Shown one piece after another: positions 22,017-33,523 of a DNA stretch of 64,000 nt. Where the stretch lies: positions 1 to 64,000 of the forward strand of contig MNCI01038323.1 in the NCBI GenBank assembly GCA_015680685.1, given 5' to 3'. Position 1 is the stretch's first letter, and every line of letters starts with the position of its first letter. This DNA comes from Gnetum montanum (Eukaryota; Streptophyta; Gnetopsida; Gnetales; Gnetaceae). Below the pieces are notes generated by a model. That model ran no database searches and was not told the DNA's origin. It was given only the letters and a program-made list of their open reading frames with translations. The translations under genes were made by a program, and so were the position numbers.

Positions 22017-24070
22017 TGATCACAACATGACTAAGGGTTAGCATTTAATGTGTAACTTTATAATACTTGGGGTACCTTATTTCTTGGATTCATTATAGTT
22101 GGCTAAGTTGTGATAATGGAAAATTAGTTAATTTAATATTATTTTATTATTATTTTATCTTAATGTCTACCAAAGTTTATTGGGAAGGTTTAACTCTCAT
22201 AAATTAGTGATTTTAATGTTATTTTATTGGTTAAGCCTTGTGGGAGTTAGAAATTTTTTCAAAAAATTATTCATCAGACATCTAAGGTTGGTGACCCCCA
22301 TGATGTAGAGCTTACCTCTGGTAGCTACAGGAACAAAGAATGAGGTAAATTAAATAGGCGGTTTGAAAGTTATGGGCTATGGAAGGTTCTAGGCTCTAAA
22401 AAAGTGCAAAAAATCCTCTTACATTTGAAGAAAAATGGAAAAAAATTTCAAAGTGTTGGGTGATATTTATAGATTTTGATGGATGTGTCAATGGGATCTC
22501 ACTAACATGACCAAAGACATGAAGAAAATAAAGAGTTATTAAGCAAAATTTGAGTCTATGGAGACCTAAAAAGGCCATCAACATGAAGAAATGCTTGAAG
22601 AGGGCTAGAAAGTTCACAAAAAGGAGTTTTTATTAGGAGAATGATTGGAGAAACTTGAAAAAATATGCAAAAGTAGCACCATCAATGTAGAGCATGAATG
22701 ACTTGAATGCAAAAATACCTAAGGATAAGGAACTTAACTAGCCCAACTAAGAGGTATGCATGTGGGTCCTCCCCATACTAGGTCCATGCCTTTGATGCCC
22801 TTGCACACCTTCAAACCAAGGAGTCCGTGGACCCCATGGGTGATTAATAGTTATGGAAAGTTAAGAACTAAATCTTGTAAGAATCTACCTAAGAATTCTA
22901 AAACATAAAACTAAGACATTAAAAAAAAACATGAAAAATCAGTAGTGAGGTGAGTTATGGGAAGCATATATGGATGAGAGATAGTGGAATGGAGTTCCAT
23001 ATCATGGTCATGTCAAGTCCTTTGTGGAGTTTGTGGTTAATATGATCTAATACTAATCATTTTTAGTCTGAATCAAAACTAACCACTTTTAGTGATTTCA
23101 CATGAACACTTCAAGAATTATCCAACCCCTCAAGACATAAGAGCATTCACACACATCAATCACCATTCCTAAAAGAGAAGAAAAAAGTAAGAAGTGAGAT
23201 AAACCTTAGTTAGAGAGGAACATCAAGCATAAGTAACATGTCTTTCTAGTTCCAAAACTAGTGCTTGTAGCCCGCTATTTCATCTAAGGGGTGTGCTTTG
23301 AATTCCCATTATTTTTTTTTGTGTTTTATGTTTTTATTTATTTTTGATGGGAACCAAACCATGCAAAGACTTTTAGCTTCTTGTTATTGGTCAAGAATAG
23401 AATGGTGAGAAATCTATGAAAACACTCATGTACCCAAGAAGGTAGGAAAGTAAAGAGATCATCAAATCCTTTTCAAGTCACACCCTTGTCTATCTAGTTT
23501 AGTCCTTCTTAGGTTTGGAAACTACCAAGTCATAAATTCGTTAAAAGTTTCATTAAGGAAGGGACCTCATAGTTCCAAAACAAGGAACACCATAGAGTTT
23601 TGTGGATGGGCGAATGACATGGACTCACCACCTATTCTCATGAAAAATAAACCATGTCTTAGTTATAAATGCCAAAATTCAAAAATAGAATCCAAACATT
23701 AGCAATCAAATAACATTATAGTACAAACCATCATCAATTAATAGCTATAGTTACACTTAGTCCTAGCAGCAATAAAGTAAAATATAGAAGAAATTGTTAA
23801 ATATCTAAAAAAGAGAAAAATGTACTAAATGGTGTAAAACAAAAAAAGTGTAAAAACAAAACAAAAATATGTAAGATAAAAAATGTAATAACTAAGGAGC
23901 CATTTTAATGGATTAGCATGGATGGACATCTCCCCCACAACTGAGTTGGAAGGAGGAGATCCAAAAAATTGAGTGTGCCTATCCATTTGTTAAGGTTTCT
24001 AGTCATTGGCTTGCTTAGGCTCATGGAAAAGTTTGACTTGTTGCATGTTGATCAACAGTGTCTTGTTTAT
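22017..24070 (-). other. ATH2 tail between integrase and ORFX
   Basis: No coding domain is visible. Blocks match the ATH1 tails (for example GGCTAAGTTGTGATA near 22090-22110, and 22745-24060), which anchors the comparison of the two elements. Confidence 0.65.
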
Positions 24071-25329
24071 GCTTTCAGGTTTGTATATTAATATGGCCCC
24101 AAAAGAAAAGGTTTCATAGATAACATAAGACCTCTTCCACAATGTTTAAAACTTGGTTCTTTGTGGTATGTGTGTGGGATTCTAGTAGAGGACCCTATCT
24201 TCCGATTGAAATTTGACTTTCCTTATTCTAAGGTCATGTCATTGCTTGTTGTATGCCTTGTGCAACTCATTAGATGACAGGGCTACCAATCAATTCTCGT
24301 CTAGTAAGTTGAGGTTCATCAATCTTTCTTCATACGTTTGACTTAGATCAAGATTAAGATCATAAGTTGTTGATAGTGTATAGAGCTTAGCTTGAATAAG
24401 AAGTGTTGGCAATTTTCCTACAAAGGCTCATAAGAAGAGTAGCCATTAGGAAGTTTCCATATGGAGTGATAGGCTCAAAGGGCATTATTTTTCTCCAATC
24501 CCTCCTCTATTTACTAATAGTTCTTATTAGTATCTTTATGATTTCCCTATTTGTAACCTCTGCTTGACCATTTTCTTGGGGGATGATAAGGTGTTATTAA
24601 TTTATGTTCAACCCTGAAGCGTTGCATGAGTTTTCGAAAGGTAGTGCCTGTAAAGTGATTTCTATTATAAAAAATAAGTATAGGTGGCATACCAAACCTA
24701 TTTACAACATTTTTTTGTACAAACCGAGCAACCATAGAAGATGTGTAATCGGTGATAGCTACAACCTTCATCCATTTTGTATAATACTAAACAACAACTA
24801 TGATGTAGCCTTTCCATTCGACATGGGTGTGATGGGACCCATGAAGTCAATGCCCTAGATGTCGAAGGGCTCTAATGATTGGATCCACTACTGATATCCC
24901 TCCATCCTAGTAATCATTCCACCATCATGTTGGTGGTGTTCACAAAAGTAGACAAATTGTTGAGCATCCCTGAAAAGTGTGGGCCAATAATACCCTTCCA
25001 TAAGGATCTTAATGGCCATGCATCTCCCAACATAGTGGTCCCCATAAGGGCCCTCATGAGCATCTTGAAGAATGCATAGTTCATCAACATCAAGGACATA
25101 CCAATGAACTAGGTCATTAGTGCATACCTTGTAAAGATGTTCATTGATTTCCATGAAGTGTTTTGCCTAGTGAAGAAATTATTATTTCCTCCTATGGTCC
25201 CACTCTTGTGGCATCTCTTGAGTGAGAAGATAGGTGAGAATGTGATTGTACCAATTGGATTCAGTGGACATTTATTTAGATATGGCCCTAGCAAAGAGGA
25301 TTTCATTAATCAATTGATTTGAAAGTGAG
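24071..25329 (-). pseudogene. int: ATH2 integrase
   Basis: Integrase joins the element cDNA to chromosomal DNA. The zinc-binding region (24888-25154) reads DAHEGPYGDHYVGRC and then YFCEHHQHDGG: the two histidines and first cysteine of H2C2 are present but the last cysteine is histidine. The catalytic core starts with a GIDFMGPITP-type block near 24830. The second catalytic aspartate, expected before the RNHF sequence at about 24670, is asparagine (FYNRNHF). The third block NGQAEVTNRE (about 24550-24580) is in another frame. It is inactive. In ATH1 the sequence equivalent to everything between 24071 and 26851 is absent. Confidence 0.78.
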
Positions 25330-26851
25330 CTCTTCTCCAATTTTTTGTCCCATCAATTTGAGACAAGTGGTTAGCAACCACATTCTCAGTTTTCTTTCGA
25401 TCTACCATTGTAAGATCAAATTCATGTAAGATCACAAGCTATTGTATGACACAGGGGCTCTCTATTGGTTTGTTCATTAGAAATTGGATTGCACTATAAT
25501 TTGTGTGCATGAACACCTTGTACCCATGCACATAGTGCCTAAATTTTTCCAAGGTGAACACCACCACCATCAATTCCTTCTCTATTCTAGTGTAGTTCAA
25601 CAGTGCACCCACAATGCTTTAGCTCACACAGTGGATATAATAAGGATTTTTTTGATTGTTCAATTACATGAGCATGGCTTCTAAGGCATAATTCGATGTA
25701 TCCATCATGATGTGAAAATTTCTATACTAGTCAGGTGCTCATAGAATTGGAGTTTCTATGAGCTTTTGCTTAAGATGTTGGAACGCATGCTCACATTCCT
25801 TGGTTCAAATAAACAAAGCATCTTTCTTTGTGAGCTCCACCAATGGTTTAGAAATCTTAGAGAAGTTCTCAATGAATCACGGATAGTAGCCAGTGTGTCC
25901 AAGAAATGACCTCACATCTTTAATTGTTTTTGGCTATTTGGTAATTCCTTGGATGATCCTTATTTTTTCAAGATCCACCTCAATCCCTTTTTTAGAAATT
26001 TTGTTCCCCAAAGTAATGCCTTTTTGGAAAATCAAATGCCTTTTCTACCATTTGAGCCTACGGTTTATCTTTACACACCTTTTTAGCACTTGCTCAAGAC
26101 AATCCAAGGTTTTCTCAAATGTAGCCCCATATCTGGAGAAGTCATCCATGGAGACTTCCATCTCACTACTAATTTGCTATTAGAAGATACTCATGACAAG
26201 GTGTTGGAATGTAGTAGGGGCATTGCATAGGCCTAATGACATATTTCTATATACAAAAGTCCCCTAGGGACTGGTGAATGTTGTTTTGGCCTAATCATTT
26301 TATGTGATTTGAATTTGGTTGTAGCCACTATAACCATCTAGAAAGTTGTAATAGTAATGCCTAGAAATGGTATCCAACACTTAGTCCACAAATGACAATG
26401 GAAAATGGTCCTTGTAAGTTGCCATGTTCAATAGCCTAAAATCAATTCAAATCCTCCATTTGCCACCTTTCCTTGGAACTATCACAAGTGGGCTAATCCA
26501 CTCATTATCTGCAATGGGATAGATGAACCCCACCTTGAGGAGTTGTTCAATATCCTCCTTCATGATCTACTGGAATTTGGGATTCAACCACTGCTATGGC
26601 TACCTCTTCGATTTGATGAAAGGATCTATGTAGATGTAGTGTTGGCATATCCTATGATCAATCCTAATGAGTTCAAGATATGACCAAGCAAAGGTTGTTT
26701 GCCATTTGTTAACCACCTACAACATCTTCTTTTTCTGTAAAGGAGCAAGGTTGGCATTGATGATAACTGGCTTACCATTATTTAGAAAGACATATTTTGT
26801 TTTGGCTAGTAATGATTTTAGGTTGAGGGGCTTCTATTTAAAGCTTTTAGG
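25330..26851 (-). pseudogene. rt: ATH2 reverse transcriptase and RNase H
   Basis: RT copies element RNA to DNA and RNase H removes the RNA strand. In order the frame reads WISPLVIVPRKGGKWRI (about 26465-26515), a KDHFPLSFVD block (26410), FLDGYSGYNQIQIT (26300-26345), FVYRNMSLGLCNAPTTF (26200-26255) and VSMDDFSRYG (about 26130-26160), where the family has YxDD; both aspartates remain. ISKKGIEVDLEKI near 25980 and SFLGHTGYYP*FI near 25880 are Athila-like. RNase H continues with MMDTSNYALEAML (about 25690) and TNYSAIQFLMNKP (about 25480). Numerous TAA/TAG stops and at least one frame change make it dead. Confidence 0.85.
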
Positions 26852-27610
26852 AATTTCCAACTTTGCCTAGTTGGTTTCATTAAGTTCATCATTGAAGAGT
26901 TGGCAATGAACTTGCTCCAATTCATCCATGCCTTCAATGTAGGCACTCATCAGGCTCTTAGTTAGTTTCATGCATATTGTTGAACTACACTCTACATTAG
27001 CTGTTAGCCACTAGGTGCCCTCCTGTTTTGTGGCTACTACGCATAGGTACCTTTGAATTTCTATCACATCAACACATTGTCTACAGGTTGTGATAAGATG
27101 TTCTTTTAATAGATCATAATTTTTGCACACAATTGCATCTTCTATCATTGTATGTGATGCATCGAACATGCTTCCTCTCTATCTTTCCAAATTCATTTTC
27201 TTTGAAAATTTCCAAGGAGAGGTTTTGGATTCCTAGCTATGCATCCATGGGGCTCAACCAAGCCCTTCCATTGATGATTGGGAAGTCCCTTTTGTAGTTA
27301 TTAACATAGATCACTAGGAAATTAGTAGGATAGGATCAACCATAGATGGTGGTCACAATGTCCTCCATCAATCCCAAGGGAATGATAATGGACTCATCTA
27401 CCAACTCAAGAAAAATGTTGCTCTTCTTCAGTGGAGGCAGGTTCCAGGCTCTGTACATTTCATGAGAAATCAAATTCACACTAGAACCTGAGTCCAGAAG
27501 AGCCTTGCAAGGCTTATTCCTAGTGATTTGCAAATAAATTAAGGGACTCCTAGGATCAAATATTTTCCTAGGAAGATGGCCAACCTTAATCCACTATGTG
27601 ATAGCATGGG
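26852..27610 (-). pseudogene. pro: ATH2 aspartic protease
   Basis: The active site is intact: KALLDSGSSVN (about 27480-27515), in contrast to DSS in both ATH1 copies. A DFPIINGRAWL block follows near 27260-27290. Upstream VGHLPRKIFDP matches ATH1. A stop near 27335 and others break the frame. Confidence 0.8.
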
Positions 27611-30126
27611 TCAACCTCATGGTATATACTTTGTAAGGTGTTTGATTTGAAGTAACCTCAAATGAGGTTGTAGAGGATGTGGGAGAAGTAGGATCATAAG
27701 CCACAAGTGTATGTGAGGGCTTCAAAAGACTGTTGGTTCAGAAGAAAGGTTTCTTTTTGGATTTGTTCTTTAAACCTCTCAACTAAGGAGCTAGCTATAA
27801 GTTAACAACCCTCATGGTGTTTCTTTACTATGACTAGGCAAGAATTTCAACCTGCGTGAAAGGAGCTAGTGGTAGTTGAGTTGAGGGTAGAGACATAGGT
27901 GCAAAAGGATGAGAAGGGTAGAATGAAAATGGGGATTCCCATCTTGGATATTAGGCTCAGTAATATTAAAGATGGTAGTAGTGGTGCTAGAATGGTGCAT
28001 GATTAGAAGAGTCATGTAGAGAAATCGATTGCTAAACATAGTACCCATAGGAATCTAGTTTTGGTAAGGGTATTACTAGTGGTGGCATCCCTCACAACTA
28101 TGGGTGATACCACTACTAGTACTTCACATGAGATTGAGGTGGAGCTCCACTTGGATAGTAGGTTTGCTAGTGGTGGAACTACTAGTAGTTTCCTTGAGGA
28201 TAAGGCAACCTCTTGGGTGCTTGCCTTCTTGCTAATCTTGGATTCAACACGTATATCCCAAACTCCTGCAAGTGTGACACAATGAGGCAAAATCCCTTAG
28301 GATTTTCATATTGGTAGATGTCACACCCACGTCTATCTTAGATTTTAAAACCTCATCTAGAGCTGCCACTTTGTCCTTATCCTTCTGTTGGATACATTTA
28401 GCTTCCTTTCTTCTCCTGCAATTACCATTGCTACATTACTCTTTGGACTACTCTGTGATTTTTAGAGTAGTTTAAGACTTCTCATTCAAATAGTCCTACA
28501 TTTTATCTACCTTAGTTGAGATTTTGATAACAGACTTTTGGATCAACAAGGTCTTTCACTCTACCACTTCATCAAGTAGTACCTCCTCATTGTCATAGAA
28601 CCGAACTTCCCTTTTGTGAATGGAAGGATCCTAGTTGTACTCCTCTATACTTTTCCTTTTTTGTAACTCAACTTCTTCTTTAGCCACCTGCTCAATCCAC
28701 TTTTGGATTTCATGGCCTCTAAGTTTTGAAAGTCTTCCTTGGGCATAGACCCCAAGAGTTCTCCTTGTTTTTAGTTGGAGCTCATCTATGATATGGTGGA
28801 GCTACTCGCTTTGTGAAAAGCCATGACTTGGGCACCTATGTAATTGAGAGTAATATTTATCCATGGCCACATCCAAGGATTCATGTGTTTCTTATCTCCA
28901 CCCTTAGATCTTCTTTCTTAGATTAGACACTTGGAAGTACATTTTATACTTGTCATTGAAGAGTTCAAGCATTGTAATTTGTCACCTAATTGATTTTGGT
29001 TCTAAGTACTGGTACCAACTTTTAGCTCCCTTAATGAGTATCCTTAGGAATAACTTTAACTATTGCCATTTTTTTTAATGTTTTGCAAGTCACAAGCATT
29101 GTGAAAGGATTGAAGATGATTTTGAGGGTCAAATTTTTATCCCCCTTCAAATTTGGGGATATTGTTCATATTCGACCTTTGATTCTACTATCTTTCACAT
29201 GCCTTATTGAGATTCTCAATATTCAACATATTCCTAGTTACAAGCAAAGGCTCATCATAATTATAGCCTTTGTGGTGGCTATGATTCCTATGATGTCCTC
29301 TACTATCCCTTCTTTCATGATGGTGGGCCTCCCTTGATTACCTACACACTTGATCTCTATTAGTCTGGGGATCCTATGATCATCTCTATTTCGCCAATCA
29401 CCTCCATCATGGTCACATCCTTTATGGCTTCAATCTAAGCTAGAGGAGGAAGAATATGAGGATGTCGAAGGTGAAGAGGAAGGAGAGCTAGCACTAACAT
29501 GGTGCCTACTATCCTCTCTTCTTTAGTCACAGCCATTATCATCATGCTTGTCCACATTCTTACCTTGACTTCCACCTTTTGAGCCATCATGATCACATGA
29601 CCCATTCTTGCCCAAACCAAGATTATTTATAGTGGACTATAAATTCTAGTTTAGTCCCCCCTCATTAAAGCCAAGGAGAGGAGAGTTTGTGAATTGATAA
29701 CCCTAGAAAATGGATCCTCTCTTTCTTTTTGGCCCAATAGGAACAAGGGGTTATTGAATCATTTCCTCTTTGATGCTTCGTAACACTTGTCTTGTTGCCG
29801 ATCTTTCTTGTGTTATGCCTTAGTGGGATGATAATCTCAATATTCATGGTCTTGCACAATGTATTCAACATTGAGCACCTGGATGCCCAACCTCATGAGA
29901 GTTTGGAGCAGCATCACAAAAACTGATTGATTGGGTGGAAATACAATGTTATTCTTCATGTCCATCCTAATGTAGGATGAAGGTAAAGTCTAGCACATAC
30001 TCATTAGGATGAGTATATATGACTCTACATTATTGGGGCATTGGTTGATTTGACCCCTCATGTCTTTGTTGATTGGATGTATGCTCAAACAATGATGGAG
30101 AATCAGCCTTGTGAGAAGAATTCATC
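27611..30126 (-). pseudogene. gag: ATH2 Athila-type gag
   Basis: A start reading MNSSHKADSPS lies near 30126, about 130 bases inside the primer-binding site, and is followed by VIYTHPNEYVLDFTFILH, matching ATH1 copies. The capsid block RCPSHGFSQSE (about 28805-28840) and YAQGRLSKLRGHEIQKW (about 28705-28755) mark the Athila gag. Toward the C terminus, sequence reading VSHLQEFGIYVLNPR (about 28230-28280) is shared with ATH1 copy B. There are many stops. Confidence 0.77.
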
Positions 30127-30255
30127 TTATTTTTGAAAAAAAAATAGTGTGCTTTTACTATTATTATTATTCTTAACATTTGCAACTTTAAGCTTCATTA
30201 CAATGTCTTTAAATAATTTTACTAACTCCTAGATAGTGCATGTAGCTAACTAAAG

Positions 30256-30273
30256 TCCCCAACAATGACACCA
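30256..30273 (-). promoter_or_regulatory. Primer-binding site of ATH2 (tRNA-Asp, decayed)
   Basis: Minus strand reads TGGTGTCATTGTTGGGGA one base from LTR E, a transition-decayed tRNA-Asp complement. Confidence 0.75.
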
Positions 30274-30274
30274 A

Positions 30275-31061
30275 TGATGAGTAGCAAGTATACCCTACGC
30301 CCAACCATACAGATCACTAGCATTCACTAAGCAATCTGATCAAATTTCATAGACTTTAGCTCTCCAAGTACACTAGGTCTAGGGAGTGAATATCAAGGAC
30401 ATGATCATTGTCTTCTCAATTTTACTTATGATGTGCAAGTGTATGATTAAGTGTAACTAAGGCATATGATTTTTATCATTTTATGTTTTAACTAATTCTA
30501 ACATAATCATCCGTTCCCATTTACCATACACATCCTGAAAAACATTGTAATGTTACTGGATTATCAAAAATTAAGTGCTAATGAGATTACCAAACATTAA
30601 CATATGCTTGAAATGGTCATACTTATGTGCTTTAATTAATTGCTAATTAATTAATTCGATGCATTAAAGTAAATTGCTTAAATAATAAATGCATTTAAAG
30701 TAAACATTAATTTATTTCCAAATGCCTCAAGGTTTGTGAAGAAATCTCATCTTTATTGTCGGTCACACCAAGGTGCTTAGGTACATCAATGTTCGAATAA
30801 AGATCTGTACACTTCTCACTCCTATTGCAAGTACTTAGAAAATATTCTAATTTTCAAAGAAACAAAATGTAAGAGTTACACTTAGATACTAATGAATTGA
30901 TGCCATAAATGCAGCTAGTGAGCATGTATTTATATAAGTAATGACTGACACTACATCGACAAGGTCATGTTAATGCATAAAATCATGCATCAACACAATT
31001 CCATTAATGGGATTGCATCTACAGCATCCCATCAATGCAACCCAAGGAAGACACTTCATCA
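30275..31061 (-). repeat. LTR E of ATH2 (5' LTR)
   Basis: Ends TGATGAGT and CTTCATCA. A TATATAAATA-type box lies near 30928-30940 on the minus strand. A 76-bp block (30968-31043), rich in short palindromes such as CCATTAATGG and paired ATGCAT, is absent from LTR D. Confidence 0.88.
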
Positions 31062-32250
31062 AGGATAATTCCTTTATTTCCATTAATCCTATGATAGGGG
31101 ATGCAATAATCATATTTTCAAAAGAATATTCAGAGATATTATGCAATACTACATCCTTCTTGATCACATGGGAATCTGGGGATGAAGCTACCATTGTTAT
31201 CCTACTCCACAAAGTTTAGAAGATGACTTTGAAGGTGGTTGTTAATCATGTGGGTGAATCCTCAAAGTTCTTACAACACCAAAACTTGATCTCACTACTA
31301 TTGAAAACTTCAAAGCATTTGTACAAATAAGCACCTATAGTGAAAACATCCAAGTATCTACTGGAACAAGCACTTGCAAGGAAATTCAATAAATAGATGT
31401 CTTCAAATTGGGCAAACAATTGATAACCTCTTTGATATACTTAAATATGTCATTGTCATGCAATCTAAACTCATTGCAATAAAGGAAAAATTGTTGTTTT
31501 CTAAATCCTAGTTGGACATTTAGAAGAAATTAGTAAGAAGGAAATTAAAATGACCAAGATCCAACTGAATAACACCTTGCAACAATCTTCTAACATTTCT
31601 TGGAAGAGCAATGTTGATGAAAATCAATCCAATGAACCAAACAAAGATCAAAATGAAAGAGTTACTAATTAAAAAATGACTTACTTCATGGAGTTTACTA
31701 AGCTCTAATATATTAATCTTGAAATTTTAATAACTGATAGGGTAAGAGTAGAATTGGAGAAGTAGGTTGCTATCATGTTCACACTTTATGAATGGAGCCT
31801 CAACTCCATGACCAGAGCAAGTAGAAACTACAAACTAAGTGTGGAGTTGGGGCTTCTTTGAGTATAATACAAACGTCAAATAAATGTTTCAAAAAACCTA
31901 ACAAAAAGTATAATCGATTACCAAGAGATCAAGGAAAAACTAAGGGAGCTTGAAATTAAGTCCATCACTTTTGTGACCTAGTTTATGCAAACTTAATTTT
32001 TTTAAGCCTCTCATGTTCATTGGAAGTCCCAATGACTTCTAATTTGGCCAAGCTTTCTTAGACTATAGAGGATCCATAAATAGGTGATGAGAAATTCAAA
32101 GTGATTCTAGACCATTTTCACATGAAAAAAAGAATACCAACTGAGCCACGATAGGAACCTCCAAGCTATGAGAAGCCATTGCCACCAAAAATAACATGAA
32201 GATTCTTCATCAAAAATTTTGAAACATTCCTCTAATTTTATAAAATTGTT
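31062..32250 (+). pseudogene. E0 ORFX-like coiled-coil region, distal part
   Basis: E0 resumes after ATH2. The plus-strand frame near 31675-31762 reads MTYFMEFTKL*YINLEIL, and near 31895-31940 KNLTKSIIDYQEIK, aligning with LMKYMELSNLHYSNLAML and ENLAKRMNDYQELQ of the ATH2 ORFX. Composition is Lys/Glu/Asn-rich and coiled-coil-like. Stops are frequent. Since the 5' part of the same homology lies at 17731-17800, ATH2 inserted inside E0's ORFX. The function of the family is unknown. Confidence 0.5.
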
Positions 32251-32882
32251 AATTTTTTTTAAGAAAATTTATCATCCTTTTTAAGTGCACTCAAATAAAG
32301 TTTGGTAATGTGACACTCAGTTAGTCAGTTAGTTACTATCACTACCACAATTTAGTAACAAACTTTACCCTAATTTTATTTAACTCAAGGACTAGTTCTT
32401 GGTCAATTGTGTAGGTATAATAAATATTTAATTAGAAAATTATAATATCATAGATGCAATATCACATGCCATGAGATACTACAATGGTCATAAATACTTC
32501 TAAATATTTTCCATCTACTGTATTTATGGTATAATTAATTTAGTGGGAAGTTAAAATCTTGCAGTTTGATTTCTTGATTTCTAGTAGTAATTAGTGAGTG
32601 CCTACAATGTGGTTGTGAGTTGATGGTGTAGAATCTTCATTCAAGTTGTTATGTTCTTAAACATGCTTCATGAATTAAAATGAAGATCAAGATTGATTCC
32701 ATATCATTTTAGTACTTTGACTTAGATTTACTTTTATTACATTTATTCTTATTGTAATTTAGTTTAATGATTTACTTTCCTATGCATGATAGTAACTTGG
32801 AAAAATTAATGTAACTAGCTTTGAGCATAAATACACATTCTCTTGGTAAACCTAGTAATGTTATTACTTGGTTTGTTCAGTA
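32251..32882. other. Unassigned AT-rich DNA
   Basis: No ORF, repeat pair or recognisable element end. It may hold the end of E0, but no LTR pair can be tested because an N gap follows. Confidence 0.5.
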
Positions 32883-33523
32883 NNNNNNNNNNNNNNNNNN
32901 NNNNNNNNNNNNNNNNNNNNNNNNNNNNNNNNNNNNNNNNNNNNNNNNNNNNNNNNNNNNNNNNNNNNNNNNNNNNNNNNNNNNNNNNNNNNNNNNNNNN
33001 NNNNNNNNNNNNNNNNNNNNNNNNNNNNNNNNNNNNNNNNNNNNNNNNNNNNNNNNNNNNNNNNNNNNNNNNNNNNNNNNNNNNNNNNNNNNNNNNNNNN
33101 NNNNNNNNNNNNNNNNNNNNNNNNNNNNNNNNNNNNNNNNNNNNNNNNNNNNNNNNNNNNNNNNNNNNNNNNNNNNNNNNNNNNNNNNNNNNNNNNNNNN
33201 NNNNNNNNNNNNNNNNNNNNNNNNNNNNNNNNNNNNNNNNNNNNNNNNNNNNNNNNNNNNNNNNNNNNNNNNNNNNNNNNNNNNNNNNNNNNNNNNNNNN
33301 NNNNNNNNNNNNNNNNNNNNNNNNNNNNNNNNNNNNNNNNNNNNNNNNNNNNNNNNNNNNNNNNNNNNNNNNNNNNNNNNNNNNNNNNNNNNNNNNNNNN
33401 NNNNNNNNNNNNNNNNNNNNNNNNNNNNNNNNNNNNNNNNNNNNNNNNNNNNNNNNNNNNNNNNNNNNNNNNNNNNNNNNNNNNNNNNNNNNNNNNNNNN
33501 NNNNNNNNNNNNNNNNNNNNNNN
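32883..33523. other. Assembly gap (641 Ns)
   Basis: Undetermined bases. Confidence 0.99.

Larger units (their letters stand above)
18115..31061 (-). mobile_element. ATH2, full-length Athila-like retrotransposon with extra ORF
   Basis: Two LTRs of 785 and 787 bp share TGATGA...TCATCA ends with ATH1. Order in transcript sense is gag, protease, RT, RNase H, integrase, tail, ORFX, 3' LTR. The primer-binding site and polypurine tract are in place. Flanking five-mers are GGGAC and AGGAT, equal at the middle three positions with a transition at each end, consistent with an aged duplication. Every ORF carries stops or frame changes. It is related to ATH1 and shows what ATH1 lost: about 2.8 kb of pol, and the ORFX block, unless ORFX was gained by ATH2. 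Confidence 0.87.

Noticed and set aside
32320-32345. Possible LTR start TGTGACACTCAGTTAG marking the end of E0
   Set aside because: No second copy, polypurine tract or matching end is available, and an N gap follows.
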